From positions 2,852,001 through 2,916,000 of the forward strand of contig NZ_AP022576.1 of the NCBI RefSeq assembly GCF_010730355.1: 64,000 nucleotides of DNA, written 5' to 3'. How positions within the stretch are numbered: position 1 is the first letter of the stretch; the number at the start of each line of letters is the position of its first letter. The position numbers were made by a program, and so were the translations under genes. The notes under the pieces are model-generated. The model searched no databases. It saw nothing but the letters and a program-made list of their open reading frames with translations, and was not told where the DNA came from. Source of the DNA: Mycobacterium florentinum (GTDB taxonomy: Bacteria; Actinomycetota; Actinomycetes; Mycobacteriales; Mycobacteriaceae). Below, piece by piece: positions 27,259 to 35,131 of the stretch.

Positions 27259-28206
27259 TTAGTTTTCGTGCGCGGGGTATTGCCGCGCTCCCCCAATCAG
27301 CTCTCCGGCGCCCAACTCCAACAGCTCCGCGGCCACCGAGAGCCCCAGCTCTCGTGCCCGATCGGGAGCACCGATGCCGGACGCGCGGATCACATCGGAT
27401 CCATCGAGCGCCGCCACGCAACCGCGCAGCGACAGCTCGTCGAAGACCCGGCCGTCCTCATCAATGGACTCGACCACTTCGGCGATCGCTCCCACCGGTG
27501 CGGAGCAACCCGCCTCCAGTTCGGCCAACAGGGCTCGCTCAGCGGTGACCGCCGCACGGGTGTCGAAGTCGTCCAACTCCGCCAGCACCGCCGCCAGCCG
27601 ACTGTCGTCGGCGCGGCATTCGACGGCGAGCGCGCCCTGAGCCGGTGCTGGCAACATTTGCACCGGCTCTAGCGTCTCGGTGACATCAGCGAGCCGGCCC
27701 AGGCGGGCCAGTCCGGCCCGGGCCACCACGATGGCGTCCAGATCACCACTACTTACCCTGTTCAACCTGGTATCTAGGTTGCCTCGTAGGGGGCGGATTT
27801 CCAAACCGAGACCCAATGCCCTAAGCTGTGCGGCCCGCCGCGGGGATGATGTGCCGACCAGCGAACCCGCCGGCAACTCCCCGAGCACCAGCCCGTCGCG
27901 CGCAACCAGCGCGTCGCGCGGGTCATTCCGTGCCGGTATGGCCGCGATCGTGAACCTCGGGTCGTCGGCGGTTGGCAAATCCTTGTGCGAGTGCACGGCG
28001 GCGTCGACCCGGCCATCGGCCATGGCCTCGCGCAACGCGGTAGTGAAGACGCCCACACCCAGACTCTCGATGGGCGCCGACGACTGGTCACCTGCCGTGC
28101 TGATGATCACCAACTCCGCGGGGTGGCCGTTGGCGATCAGAGTGTCTCTGATGACGGAGGCCTGGGCGGTGGCCAGCAAACTGCCCCTCGTGCCTAACCG
28201 GATCAC
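27259..28206 (-). CDS. hemC: Hydroxymethylbilane synthase (porphobilinogen deaminase)
   Basis: The 315-residue enzyme opens [16 protein letters not shown]. The catalytic Asp lies in [11 protein letters not shown], and the cysteine that binds the dipyrromethane cofactor is in [10 protein letters not shown]. Substrate-binding arginines are in SSPRRAAQL and [11 protein letters not shown]. It polymerises four porphobilinogens into hydroxymethylbilane. The GTG at 28206 lies 13 bases after the hemA stop. It corresponds to Rv0510; a few extra residues at the C-terminus ([11 protein letters not shown]) are the only unusual feature. Confidence 0.95.
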   Translation of the reverse strand: MIRLGTRGSLLATAQASVIRDTLIANGHPAELVIISTAGDQSSAPIESLGVGVFTTALREAMADGRVDAAVHSHKDLPTADDPRFTIAAIPARNDPRDALVARDGLVLGELPAGSLVGTSSPRRAAQLRALGLGLEIRPLRGNLDTRLNRVSSGDLDAIVVARAGLARLGRLADVTETLEPVQMLPAPAQGALAVECRADDSRLAAVLAELDDFDTRAAVTAERALLAELEAGCSAPVGAIAEVVESIDEDGRVFDELSLRGCVAALDGSDVIRASGIGAPDRARELGLSVAAELLELGAGELIGGARQYPAHEN

Positions 28207-28219
28207 GTGCGCCAATCGG

Positions 28220-29617
28220 TTACTCGGCGGACGGTATAGGGCCACCGGGCGCGGGGTGGGTGAGCGTACCGGCGTCGAATCCCGTTGACATTGCTGGCAA
28301 TTCGCCCGCGGTGGCGACGGCGTCGACGGCGGTCTGGTCGAGTTCGAAAAGCTCGCGCAGGGCCTCGGCGTAGCTGTCGCCGCCGGGGGCGCTGGCGAGT
28401 TGTTTGATCCGCACCGTGGGCGCGTGCAGCAGCTTGTCGACCACCCGCCGGACCGTGCGCGCAACCTCCTCGCGCTGGGCACTTTCGAGCCCCGGGAGCC
28501 GGTTCTCGAGCCGCAGCAGCTCCGCTTCGACGACGTCGGCGGCGCGCTGGCGCAACGCGGTCACGGTCGGGGTCACCTCGGCCATCCGCTGTCCCGCCAG
28601 GTAGGCGGCAACCTCGGCGGCCACGATGTGGCGCGCGGCGTCGACGTCGCCCGCGGCGGCGTGCGCCGAGGGTTCGTGCTGGATGCGGTCCACGTCGACG
28701 ACCCAGACGCCGGGGAGTCCGGCCACCGCGGGATCGACGTCGCGCGGCATGCCCAGGTCGCAGATCAGCAGCGGCTGGCCCGCTTCGTCGCGCTGCGCGG
28801 CGGCCAGCGCGTTGTGAACATCGGCCAGGGACACCACGGGACTCACCGCACCGGTGCAGCTGACCACCACGTCGGCGTCGGCCAGTGCCTCGGCGAGCCG
28901 GTCCAGCGTCATCGCCTGGGCGCGCACGCCCGACTCGCGGACCTTGCGGACCAGGCGTTGTCCCCGGGACAGCGACCGGTTGAGCACCAGGATGTGGTCG
29001 ACGCCGGCCCGGATCAGGTGGGCCGCGGACAGCGCACCCATCGCGCCAGCGCCGACGACGACCGCGGTCTTGCCGGCCAGCCCGTCCACCTTGCGTTCGG
29101 CCATGCCCAGCGCGACCGACACCACCGAGGCGCCGGCGGCGTCGATGGCCGTTTCGGAGTGCACGCGCTTGCCGACCGACAGCGCGCGTTGGGCCAGCTC
29201 GTGCAGCACCCGCCCGACCGTGCGGTTCGACTCGGCCGCGGCGTAGGCCCGGCGCACCTGGCCGAGCACCTGTTGTTCGCCGATGACCGCGGAATCCAGA
29301 CCGCTGGCGACGGCGAACAGGTGCTCGACGGCCGCCTCGCTGTAGCGCACGTAGGCGTATTTGGTGAGGTCGCCCATCGTCATTCCGGAGTATTCCGACA
29401 GCACCTGTCCGATTACGGCCAAACCGCCGTGGAACGCGTCGACCACCGCGTAGACCTCGACCCGGTTGCATGTCGACAGCACCATGGCCTCGGTGACCAG
29501 CGGCGATTGCAACACCCGGTCGACGATCTTGTTGCGATCGGATTCGTCGATGCTGAGTTGTTCCAGAACGGAGACCGGCGCACTACGGTGCGAAACCCCG
29601 AAGAGCAAGATGCTCAC
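28220..29617 (-). CDS. hemA: Glutamyl-tRNA reductase
   Basis: The 465-residue enzyme shows the catalytic Cys50 in [13 protein letters not shown], the NADPH-binding [16 protein letters not shown], and the long C-terminal dimerisation helix. It reduces glutamyl-tRNA to glutamate-1-semialdehyde, the first committed step of haem synthesis and the usual control point. It heads the hemA-hemC-hemD-hemB run and has a GTG start. The 122 bases before it, up to the glutaredoxin-like gene, include an AT-richer stretch (ggtaaacgtttattcggtggg) that could be its promoter. It corresponds to Rv0509. Confidence 0.95.
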   Translation of the reverse strand: MSILLFGVSHRSAPVSVLEQLSIDESDRNKIVDRVLQSPLVTEAMVLSTCNRVEVYAVVDAFHGGLAVIGQVLSEYSGMTMGDLTKYAYVRYSEAAVEHLFAVASGLDSAVIGEQQVLGQVRRAYAAAESNRTVGRVLHELAQRALSVGKRVHSETAIDAAGASVVSVALGMAERKVDGLAGKTAVVVGAGAMGALSAAHLIRAGVDHILVLNRSLSRGQRLVRKVRESGVRAQAMTLDRLAEALADADVVVSCTGAVSPVVSLADVHNALAAAQRDEAGQPLLICDLGMPRDVDPAVAGLPGVWVVDVDRIQHEPSAHAAAGDVDAARHIVAAEVAAYLAGQRMAEVTPTVTALRQRAADVVEAELLRLENRLPGLESAQREEVARTVRRVVDKLLHAPTVRIKQLASAPGGDSYAEALRELFELDQTAVDAVATAGELPAMSTGFDAGTLTHPAPGGPIPSAE

Positions 29618-29739
29618 GGCAGCATCACCTGGCCAGCTCCCTCGCTACTCCAGTAACTGAACTGCTGTCTACGGTAAACGTTTATTCGGTGGGCTACCAA
29701 ATAATGAGTCCACGCCCGCCAAGCTCGCAGCCCGCGGCG

Positions 29740-30000
29740 TTATCGCGCGAGGTCGGCGCGCAGCCGCGGCTCGTCGATTTCCCAGTAACTGTGCTCGCGG
29801 CCATCCAGCAAGATCACGGGCAGCCGGTCGCCGAACTCGGCCCGCAGCCCGGGGTTGCCGGCCGCCGCGGCGGCGTCGACGTCGATGGTGGCGAGGTCGA
29901 AATCCAGCTCCCCGGCCAGTTCGGCCAGCCGCGCATAGGCCCGCGCGCAGATGGCGCATCCGTCGCGGGTCAGCAGCTCCACCTTCGGGCGGTCAGTCAT
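29740..30000 (-). CDS. Glutaredoxin-like protein (DUF836)
   Basis: The 86-residue thioredoxin-fold protein has VELLTRDGCAICARAYARL, a CxxC pair, at residues about 15-18. A cis-Pro loop (DRLPVILLDGREHSYWEI) typical of the DUF836 glutaredoxin-like family follows. It probably acts as a thiol reductant in the cytoplasm; its partner is unknown. It lies upstream of hemA on the same strand and corresponds to Rv0508. In H37Rv, mmpL2 and mmpS2 follow on its other side; here an esx pair does. Confidence 0.85.
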   Translation of the reverse strand: MTDRPKVELLTRDGCAICARAYARLAELAGELDFDLATIDVDAAAAAGNPGLRAEFGDRLPVILLDGREHSYWEIDEPRLRADLAR

Positions 30001-30090
30001 GAGACCAGTCTGGCATCGGCGCCCGGCTCGCCGGCCTCGCGCGCCTCAGGGTGAATTGTGGGCGGACCCGGCGATTATTAGGTTGCGGCT

Positions 30091-30402
30091 ATGGCTGCCG
30101 ACAACGAGCTGCGCGTCGATCCGCAGCTGATGGACGGATTCGCCCAGGCGCTGCTGGGCGGCGCCGAGAACCTGCGACAGCAGCTGGCCCAGCTGGACGG
30201 TCAGGTCGGCGAGATGCTGGGCGGCTGGCAGGGCGGATCGGGAAGCGCCTACTCCGCCGCCTGGGAGCTGTGGCGGCGCGGAGCTCGCGAGGTCGAGACC
30301 GGATTGTCGGTCCTGGCCAAGGCGGTAGCCCACGCCGGTAAGGGTTTTCAGCACAACGAGGCCGTCTCCAGCCAAGCGATTCGGCGGGTGCACGATGGCT
30401 GA
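30091..30402 (+). CDS. esxF: EsxF-like WXG100 protein (type VII secretion)
   Basis: The 103-residue helical-hairpin protein has the WXG turn at Trp46-Gln-Gly48 (MLGGWQGGSGSAY). It resembles M. tuberculosis EsxF (Rv3905c), which I recall with the same DELRV-type start, LGGWRGASGSAYGSAWELW and HAGAGYQHNE. Where EsxF, as I recall, has Tyr in YQHNE (a YxxxE secretion motif), this protein reads FQHNE (Phe86, codon TTT at 30346). EsxF pairs with EsxE and helps export CpnT. Its 3' end overlaps the esxE-like gene by eight bases. The pair occupies the place of mmpS2/mmpL2 in H37Rv. Confidence 0.85.
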   Translation: MAADNELRVDPQLMDGFAQALLGGAENLRQQLAQLDGQVGEMLGGWQGGSGSAYSAAWELWRRGAREVETGLSVLAKAVAHAGKGFQHNEAVSSQAIRRVHDG

Positions 30403-30685
30403 GGCGTTTCGGGTGGACCCCCAGGCGCTGTCGGATTCCGTGCAGCGGATGGCCGAATTTCAGCGCTATGCCGAGAGCATGCTTACCGAAATCGACGCTT
30501 TGGTAAGCAATCTGCACACACTGTGGTCCGGTGAGGCGGCGGCGGCCCATGCCGAAGCCCATCAACACTGGGCGCGCGGCGAGGCGATGATGCGCGAGGC
30601 GTTGGCCCGGCTGCGAGCGGCCGGGGCGACGGCGCACGCCAACTACACCGGCGCCATGTCAACGAATTTGGCGATGTGGTCGTGA
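30395..30685 (+). CDS. esxE: EsxE-like WXG100 protein (type VII secretion)
   Basis: The 96-residue helical-hairpin protein has its WxG turn at Trp44-Ser-Gly46 (HTLWSGEAAAAHAEA). The C-terminus HANYTGAMSTNLAMWS is almost identical to the end I recall for M. tuberculosis EsxE (Rv3904c). With the EsxF-like protein it should form the heterodimer that accompanies CpnT-type toxins through a type VII system. No ESX core gene is nearby. The gene begins within the end of esxF and ends five bases before the ATG of the toxin remnant. Confidence 0.85.
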   Translation: MAEAFRVDPQALSDSVQRMAEFQRYAESMLTEIDALVSNLHTLWSGEAAAAHAEAHQHWARGEAMMREALARLRAAGATAHANYTGAMSTNLAMWS

Positions 30686-30689
30686 GCTA

Positions 30690-30771
30690 ATGGGCCCCGC
30701 TAGGAGTCGATCCGGTGGCTCTCGACGGAGCAGGCGCCGAGATGCCGCCAGACAAGGGGGCCGACGGGTGA
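30690..30771 (+). pseudogene. Remnant of a CpnT-type toxin gene (start and last codons only)
   Basis: Reading the frame TGG GCC CCG at 30691 gives APLGVDPVALDGAGAE and then MPPDKGADG before TGA at 30769. The first part closely resembles the N-terminus I recall for M. tuberculosis CpnT (MAPLAVDPAALDSAGGAV). The nearest ATG (30690) is out of this frame by one base, as if one G had been added after the start. The normal protein has about 850 residues, so nearly all of it is missing. What remains may be the first 15 codons joined to the last few. A GTG at 30715 with TAGGAG upstream could still start an 18-residue peptide, coupling translation to the next gene. Confidence 0.65.
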
Positions 30772-31148
30772 ATACATTACTGAAATTTTTCTTGAAATAC
30801 CTGGATTTCTTATATCTGGATCCGCGTTTTCGCATAACTGATTCCAGTACTTCAGGCGTCGAGACAAACAACGCATCGCTGACGCTGACCAGTCCGGTGA
30901 CGACGTGGCAAATCTCTAGGGATCGAGGGCAGATTCATTTTTACGTTGCGCCCACCAAGCTGGCCGACCGGTCCCGAAACTGGTTCCGATTGCCAATAAT
31001 TCGACAGTATCTCGATGACTACGACGAGACCCACATGGTACCGCCGGCAGAAGCAGTATCCTGGGTTCGGGATAACCGTGGTCGTATTGACGAATTATTT
31101 TCCGATACGTCGGTCGCCAACTCGTGCGAGGCTCTGGCTGCGCTATAA
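30768..31148 (+). CDS. AT-rich orphan protein in immunity-gene position
   Basis: The 126-residue protein opens VNTLLKFFLKYLDFLYLDPR and continues with NNASLTLTSPVTTW, ISRDRGQIHFYVAPTKL and FRLPIIRQYLD, ending SVANSCEALAAL. There is no signal or membrane helix, so it is probably cytoplasmic with an alpha+beta fold. The GTG overlaps the stop of the toxin remnant (GTGA), and AAGGGGG lies seven bases before it. By my count only 20 of its first 60 bases are G/C, far below its neighbours, suggesting transfer. In esxF-esxE-cpnT loci this position holds the antitoxin (IFT), but the sequence is unlike what I recall of IFT. It may be an Imm-type immunity protein; I cannot assign a family. Confidence 0.7.
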   Translation: MNTLLKFFLKYLDFLYLDPRFRITDSSTSGVETNNASLTLTSPVTTWQISRDRGQIHFYVAPTKLADRSRNWFRLPIIRQYLDDYDETHMVPPAEAVSWVRDNRGRIDELFSDTSVANSCEALAAL

Positions 31149-31554
31149 AACACGAATGCAGACAGGTATTGGGGACCGTCAAAGCCATAGCAATTTATGC
31201 CTTTTGTCCCAATCTTCTGCGCGATAGAACGATTCGGATTTTTCTGCCTCAAGGGAACGTCAGGCAATCCGGTATTGAGCACACTGCGCGCAGATGGCTG
31301 GCGTACGAAACGTAAAGTCACAGCTCCGTTCGCAAAGGTCTGCGCAGTACGCAAAGACAACTCTGCGACGGTGTGGGCCAAAAGCTAAGTTCACAAAGGC
31401 ATTTCGCGCACTAGCCGAACACTTGCAACCCGGTGACCCTCTTGACATCAGCCCATGCCAGAGGCGTAAACGTGCCCATGACATCTGCCGGATAGGGTTA
31501 ATAGCGGCCGCAACACCGGCCACCAGGCGACCCGGCGATCTAGGAGGTGTGGCG
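31149..31554. other. 406-base non-coding gap upstream of serB1
   Basis: No convincing gene is present. The first roughly 240 bases are AT-richer than the surroundings and continue the composition of the orphan gene before them, so they may be part of the same acquired segment. A 63-codon frame at 31197-31388 has no ribosome site and no recognisable motif. TAGGAGGTGT at 31541-31550 is the serB1 ribosome-binding site. Confidence 0.6.
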
Positions 31555-32472
31555 ATGACTTCCTCTGAGTCGAATGAGTCGAGCGCCGCAAACCCCGCCG
31601 TTCGAAGCGACCTGGAATCCGTGGCCGCCAACGCCAGCGCCGCCCGCGCGCTCGAGGACTTGCAGGAGGCGACCGCCGCAGGCGGGGCCCCGCAACCGCC
31701 GATCGACCTGACCGCCGCCGCGTTCTTCGACGTCGACAACACGCTGGTGCAAGGCTCCTCGGCAGTGCATTTCGGACGCGGACTGGCCGCGCGCAACTAC
31801 TTCACTTACCGCGACGTCGTCGGATTCATCTACGCGCAGGCCAAGTTTCAGCTGCTCGGCAAGGAGAACAGCAACGACGTCGCCGCCGGCCGGCGCAAAG
31901 CACTCACCTTCATCGAGGGCCGCTCGGTCGACGAGCTGGTCGCTCTCGGAGAAGACGTCTACGACGAGATCATCGCCGACAAGATCTGGGCCGGCACACG
32001 CGAACTGACCCAGATGCACCTGGACGCCGGCCAGCAAGTGTGGCTGATCACGGCAACTCCTTATGAGCTTGCCGCTACCATCGCCCGTCGGCTCGGCCTG
32101 ACCGGCGCGCTCGGCACCGTCGCGGAGTCGGTCGACGGCATCTTCACCGGCCGACTGGTCGGCGACATCCTGCACGGACCGGGCAAGGCACACGCGGTGC
32201 GGTCCCTGGCGATCCGCGAAGGCCTCAACCTGAAACGGTGCACGGCCTATTCGGACAGCTACAACGACGTGCCGATGCTGTCGTTGGTCGGCACCGCCGT
32301 GGCCATCAACCCCGACGCGCGGCTGCGCAGCCTGGCCCGCGAACGGGGATGGGAGATCCGCGATTTCCGGACCGCGCGCAAGGCGGCCCGGATCGGGGTG
32401 CCGTCGGCACTGGCACTCGGTGCGGCGGGCGGTGCGCTGGCGGCGTTGGCGTCCCGGCGGCAATCCCGCTGA
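31555..32472 (+). CDS. serB1: HAD-family phosphatase, phosphoserine phosphatase-like
   Basis: About 305 residues. The HAD nucleophile motif is [20 protein letters not shown] (DxDxT). Motif II is [10 protein letters not shown], and motif III/IV is [12 protein letters not shown]. These and the HAD-IB cap fit SerB-type phosphatases. The C-terminus has a weakly hydrophobic stretch ([15 protein letters not shown]). The assigned role, dephosphorylating phosphoserine, rests on family. The ATG at 31555 has a strong TAGGAGG five to eight bases upstream; frame upstream of it is open but has no coding character. It begins the serB1-dehydratase-cmaA2 run and corresponds to Rv0505c. Confidence 0.85.
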   Translation: MTSSESNESSAANPAVRSDLESVAANASAARALEDLQEATAAGGAPQPPIDLTAAAFFDVDNTLVQGSSAVHFGRGLAARNYFTYRDVVGFIYAQAKFQLLGKENSNDVAAGRRKALTFIEGRSVDELVALGEDVYDEIIADKIWAGTRELTQMHLDAGQQVWLITATPYELAATIARRLGLTGALGTVAESVDGIFTGRLVGDILHGPGKAHAVRSLAIREGLNLKRCTAYSDSYNDVPMLSLVGTAVAINPDARLRSLARERGWEIRDFRTARKAARIGVPSALALGAAGGALAALASRRQSR

Positions 32473-32515
32473 TAGGCTGCGCCGCTGACGACGATTCAGT
32501 GGGGAGCGGTAATCC

Positions 32516-33052
32516 ATGACAACTCCAGAAGGCGCGCCAGGGGTCATCCCAGCGGGGACCCAGGGCATCATCGGCAGCCATTACCGAGCCCCCGATTTTT
32601 TCGAGGTCGGACGCGAGAAGATCCGCGAGTTCGCGCTCTCGGTGCAAGACGATCACCCATCGCACTTCAACGAGGCTGATGCCGCCGAGCACGGGTATTC
32701 GGCCGTGGTGGCCCCGCTGACCTTCTTGGCGATCGCGGGACGGCGCGTTCAGCTGGACATCTTCACCAAGTTCAGCATTCCGATCAATATCGCCAGGGTT
32801 CTGCACCGCGACCAAAAGTTCTTGTTCCACCGCCCGATCCTGGACCACGACAAGTTGTACTTCGATACGTACCTAGACTCGGTGATCGAGTCCCACGGCA
32901 CCGTCATCGCCGAGATCCGAAGCGAGGTCACCGACGCCGAGGGCAAGCCGGTCGTCACCAGCATCGTCACGATGCTGGGCGAGGCGGCAGGTCAAGAAGC
33001 GGCCGCTGAAGAAACCGTCGCCGCGATTGCATCAATATCTGCACGAAAGTAG
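32516..33052 (+). CDS. HadA/MaoC-like (3R)-hydroxyacyl dehydratase subunit
   Basis: The 178-residue hot-dog protein has the N-terminal MaoC dehydratase stretch [20 protein letters not shown] and [14 protein letters not shown], as in HadA and HadC. It lacks the hydratase-2 catalytic Asp/His motif (DxNPLH) of HadB, so it probably serves as the substrate-binding subunit with a HadB partner encoded elsewhere. It corresponds to Rv0504c and lies 10 bases before cmaA2, suggesting a mycolic-acid role. Confidence 0.82.
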   Translation: MTTPEGAPGVIPAGTQGIIGSHYRAPDFFEVGREKIREFALSVQDDHPSHFNEADAAEHGYSAVVAPLTFLAIAGRRVQLDIFTKFSIPINIARVLHRDQKFLFHRPILDHDKLYFDTYLDSVIESHGTVIAEIRSEVTDAEGKPVVTSIVTMLGEAAGQEAAAEETVAAIASISARK

Positions 33053-33062
33053 GGTCGATTTA

Positions 33063-33989
33063 ATGACGTCCCAGGGGGAAATGGGTGCCACCCAGCAGCT
33101 AAAGCCACCGGTCGAAGCAGTCCGATCCCACTACGACAAGTCGAACGAGTTCTTCAAGCTCTGGCTTGATCCGTCGATGACCTACAGCTGCGGTTACTTC
33201 GACGAGAACCCGGACCCGCAGAATCTGACCAAGACGCTCGAAGAGGCGCAATACGCGAAGCGCAAGCTCGCTCTGGACAAGCTGGGTCTCCGGCCCGGCA
33301 TGAAGCTGCTCGACATCGGCTCCGGCTGGGGCTCGACGATGCGGCACGCCGTGGCCGAGTACGACGTCGATGTGATCGGCCTGACGCTCAGCGAGAACCA
33401 GTACGCCCATTGCGTGGCCGAGTTCGACAAGATGGACAGCCCCCGCAGCAAAGAGGTGCGCATCCAGGGCTGGGAAGAATTCGACGAGCCGATCGACCGG
33501 ATCGTGTCGTTGGGTGCGTTTGAGCACTTTGCCGACGGCGCAGGAGACGCCGGGTACGAGCGCTACGCCACCTTCTTCAAGAAGTACTACGACTTGCTGC
33601 CCGACGACGGCCGCATGCTGCTGCACTCGATCGTGGTGCCCAGCCGCGAAGAGGGCAACGCAATGGGCTTGAAGGTCAACATGACCCTGCTGCGGTTCAT
33701 CAGCTTCATCCTGAAGGAGATCTACCCGGGCGGAAAGTTGCCCCAGGTCGATCTGGTCGACAGATACTCGACTGGTGCGGGTTTCAAGATCGAGCGACAC
33801 CACTTCATCGGCAAGAACTACGTCCCGACGCTGACCGCCTGGGGTGATGCCCTCGAGGCGCACAAGCAAGAGGCGATCGCCCTGAAGGGGCAGGAGACCT
33901 ACGACACCTACTTGAAGTACTTGCGCGGCTGCTCGGACCTGTTCCGTGACGGCTACACGAACGTCTGCCAGTTCACGATGGTCAAGTAA
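33063..33989 (+). CDS. cmaA2: Mycolic acid cyclopropane synthase CmaA2-like
   Basis: The 308-residue SAM-dependent methyltransferase opens [20 protein letters not shown] and ends [19 protein letters not shown], both matching CmaA2. SAM binding is seen at [15 protein letters not shown], and the bicarbonate-site Glu is in [10 protein letters not shown]. CmaA2 makes trans-cyclopropane rings on oxygenated mycolates in M. tuberculosis. Two features are unusual: Ser87 replaces the Cys of DIGCGWG that pcaA and umaA in this window keep, and about six residues are added after GYF ([12 protein letters not shown] before LEEAQ). It corresponds to Rv0503c by order and by its two ends. Confidence 0.9.
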   Translation: MTSQGEMGATQQLKPPVEAVRSHYDKSNEFFKLWLDPSMTYSCGYFDENPDPQNLTKTLEEAQYAKRKLALDKLGLRPGMKLLDIGSGWGSTMRHAVAEYDVDVIGLTLSENQYAHCVAEFDKMDSPRSKEVRIQGWEEFDEPIDRIVSLGAFEHFADGAGDAGYERYATFFKKYYDLLPDDGRMLLHSIVVPSREEGNAMGLKVNMTLLRFISFILKEIYPGGKLPQVDLVDRYSTGAGFKIERHHFIGKNYVPTLTAWGDALEAHKQEAIALKGQETYDTYLKYLRGCSDLFRDGYTNVCQFTMVK

Positions 33990-34002
33990 TTCTTTCCGCG
34001 GA

Positions 34003-34050
34003 CGTAACGCCACGCCGAAGTTCGGCCGATTTTTGCACCGTGGCGTTACG
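34003..34050. repeat. Perfect 12+12 inverted repeat, possible bidirectional terminator
   Basis: CGTAACGCCACG (34003-34014) and CGTGGCGTTACG (34039-34050) are exact reverse complements separated by 24 bases. It lies between the convergent cmaA2 and acyltransferase genes. The spacer contains a run of five T. It could end transcription in both directions, or be one copy of a dispersed palindromic repeat; I see no second copy in the window. Confidence 0.6.
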
Positions 34051-34070
34051 CTCGCGGCAGAAGGCTAAGG

Positions 34071-35126
34071 CTATCCGAGAAAGACGTTGCGACGCCCGGC
34101 CAACAACCGGTACAGCGTCTGCTGGATGGTCTCGCGCACCTGATCGGTCAACTCGAAGGTGACCATCGGGTCCTCGGCGTCTGCCGCGCTGTAGTCGTTC
34201 GTATAGATCGGCTCACCGAACGCGATGCGCCACTTCGACGGCAGCGGCACCAGACCGGCCGGCCCGGCCAACGGGAACAGCGGGGTGACGGGGAAATAGG
34301 GCAGCCCGAACAGCCGCGCCAGCAGCTTCACGTCGGTGAGCATCGGGTAGATCTCTTCTGACCCGATGATCGAGCACGGAATGATCGGCGCCTTGGTGCG
34401 CAGCGCCGCCGTCACGAAGCCACCGCGTCCGAACCGCTGCAGTCGGTAGCGGTCCTCGAAGCGCTTGCCCAGCCCCTTGTAACCCTCCGGGAACACGGCG
34501 GTGAGCTCGCCCGCGGCCAGCAGCCGGTGCGCGTCCGTCGTGCACGCCATCGTGTGACCGGCCTTGCGGGCCGCCTCGCCCACCAGGGGCAGGTCGAACA
34601 CCATGTCGGCCGCCAGCAGTCGCATGTCCCGCTGCGCCGGATGCTCGTCGTGCACCGCCACCGACAACATCAGTCCGTCGAACGGCAACACCCCGGCGTG
34701 GTTGGCCACCAACAGCGCGGCGCCTTCGGCCGGCAGGTTCTCGATTCCGCTGACCTCGACCCGGAACCAGTTCTTGAAAAAGAATCGCAGCAACGGCCGA
34801 ACGATCGCGTTGTTGAAGTGCGGGTCGAACCCGAACTCGTCGACGGTGTAGTCGCCCGTCAGACGTTGCCGGAAAAATCCGGCGACCGAGGCGACCTGTT
34901 GAGCAAACTCGTTGAGCGGAGCGTCAGTTGACGACGTGCCACCCGCGACGCGACGGTGCTCGTCGATCTCGCGGACCACCGCGGCGAGCTGTTCGGCCGA
35001 CGCATGGACGTGCGGATCGGACAGCGACGAAGGATGTTGACGCGACGCTTCGGCTCTCCGGCGGGCCGCGACGCGACCCCGATTACTGTGCAGGGGAATG
35101 ACATTCGCTCTGGTTTCACCCGCCAC
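34071..35126 (-). CDS. Lysophospholipid acyltransferase, PlsC family
   Basis: About 351 residues. The acyltransferase motif is VANHAGVLPFDGLML (NHx4D). Block III is FPEGYKGLGKRFEDR and block IV is PIIPCSIIGSEE. The protein should acylate a glycerolipid or related acceptor at the membrane face. I prefer the GTG at 35126 (VAGETRANVIPLHS), which resembles the start I recall for Rv0502 and lies just after the galE2 stop; an ATG at 35150 would overlap galE2. The first 90 residues are polar and Arg-rich. Confidence 0.87.
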   Translation of the reverse strand: MAGETRANVIPLHSNRGRVAARRRAEASRQHPSSLSDPHVHASAEQLAAVVREIDEHRRVAGGTSSTDAPLNEFAQQVASVAGFFRQRLTGDYTVDEFGFDPHFNNAIVRPLLRFFFKNWFRVEVSGIENLPAEGAALLVANHAGVLPFDGLMLSVAVHDEHPAQRDMRLLAADMVFDLPLVGEAARKAGHTMACTTDAHRLLAAGELTAVFPEGYKGLGKRFEDRYRLQRFGRGGFVTAALRTKAPIIPCSIIGSEEIYPMLTDVKLLARLFGLPYFPVTPLFPLAGPAGLVPLPSKWRIAFGEPIYTNDYSAADAEDPMVTFELTDQVRETIQQTLYRLLAGRRNVFLG

Positions 35127-35131
35127 GATAT

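Noticed and set aside
31197..31388. 63-codon frame upstream of serB1
   Set aside because: No ribosome site, no recognised motif and no conservation I know; treated as part of the non-coding gap.
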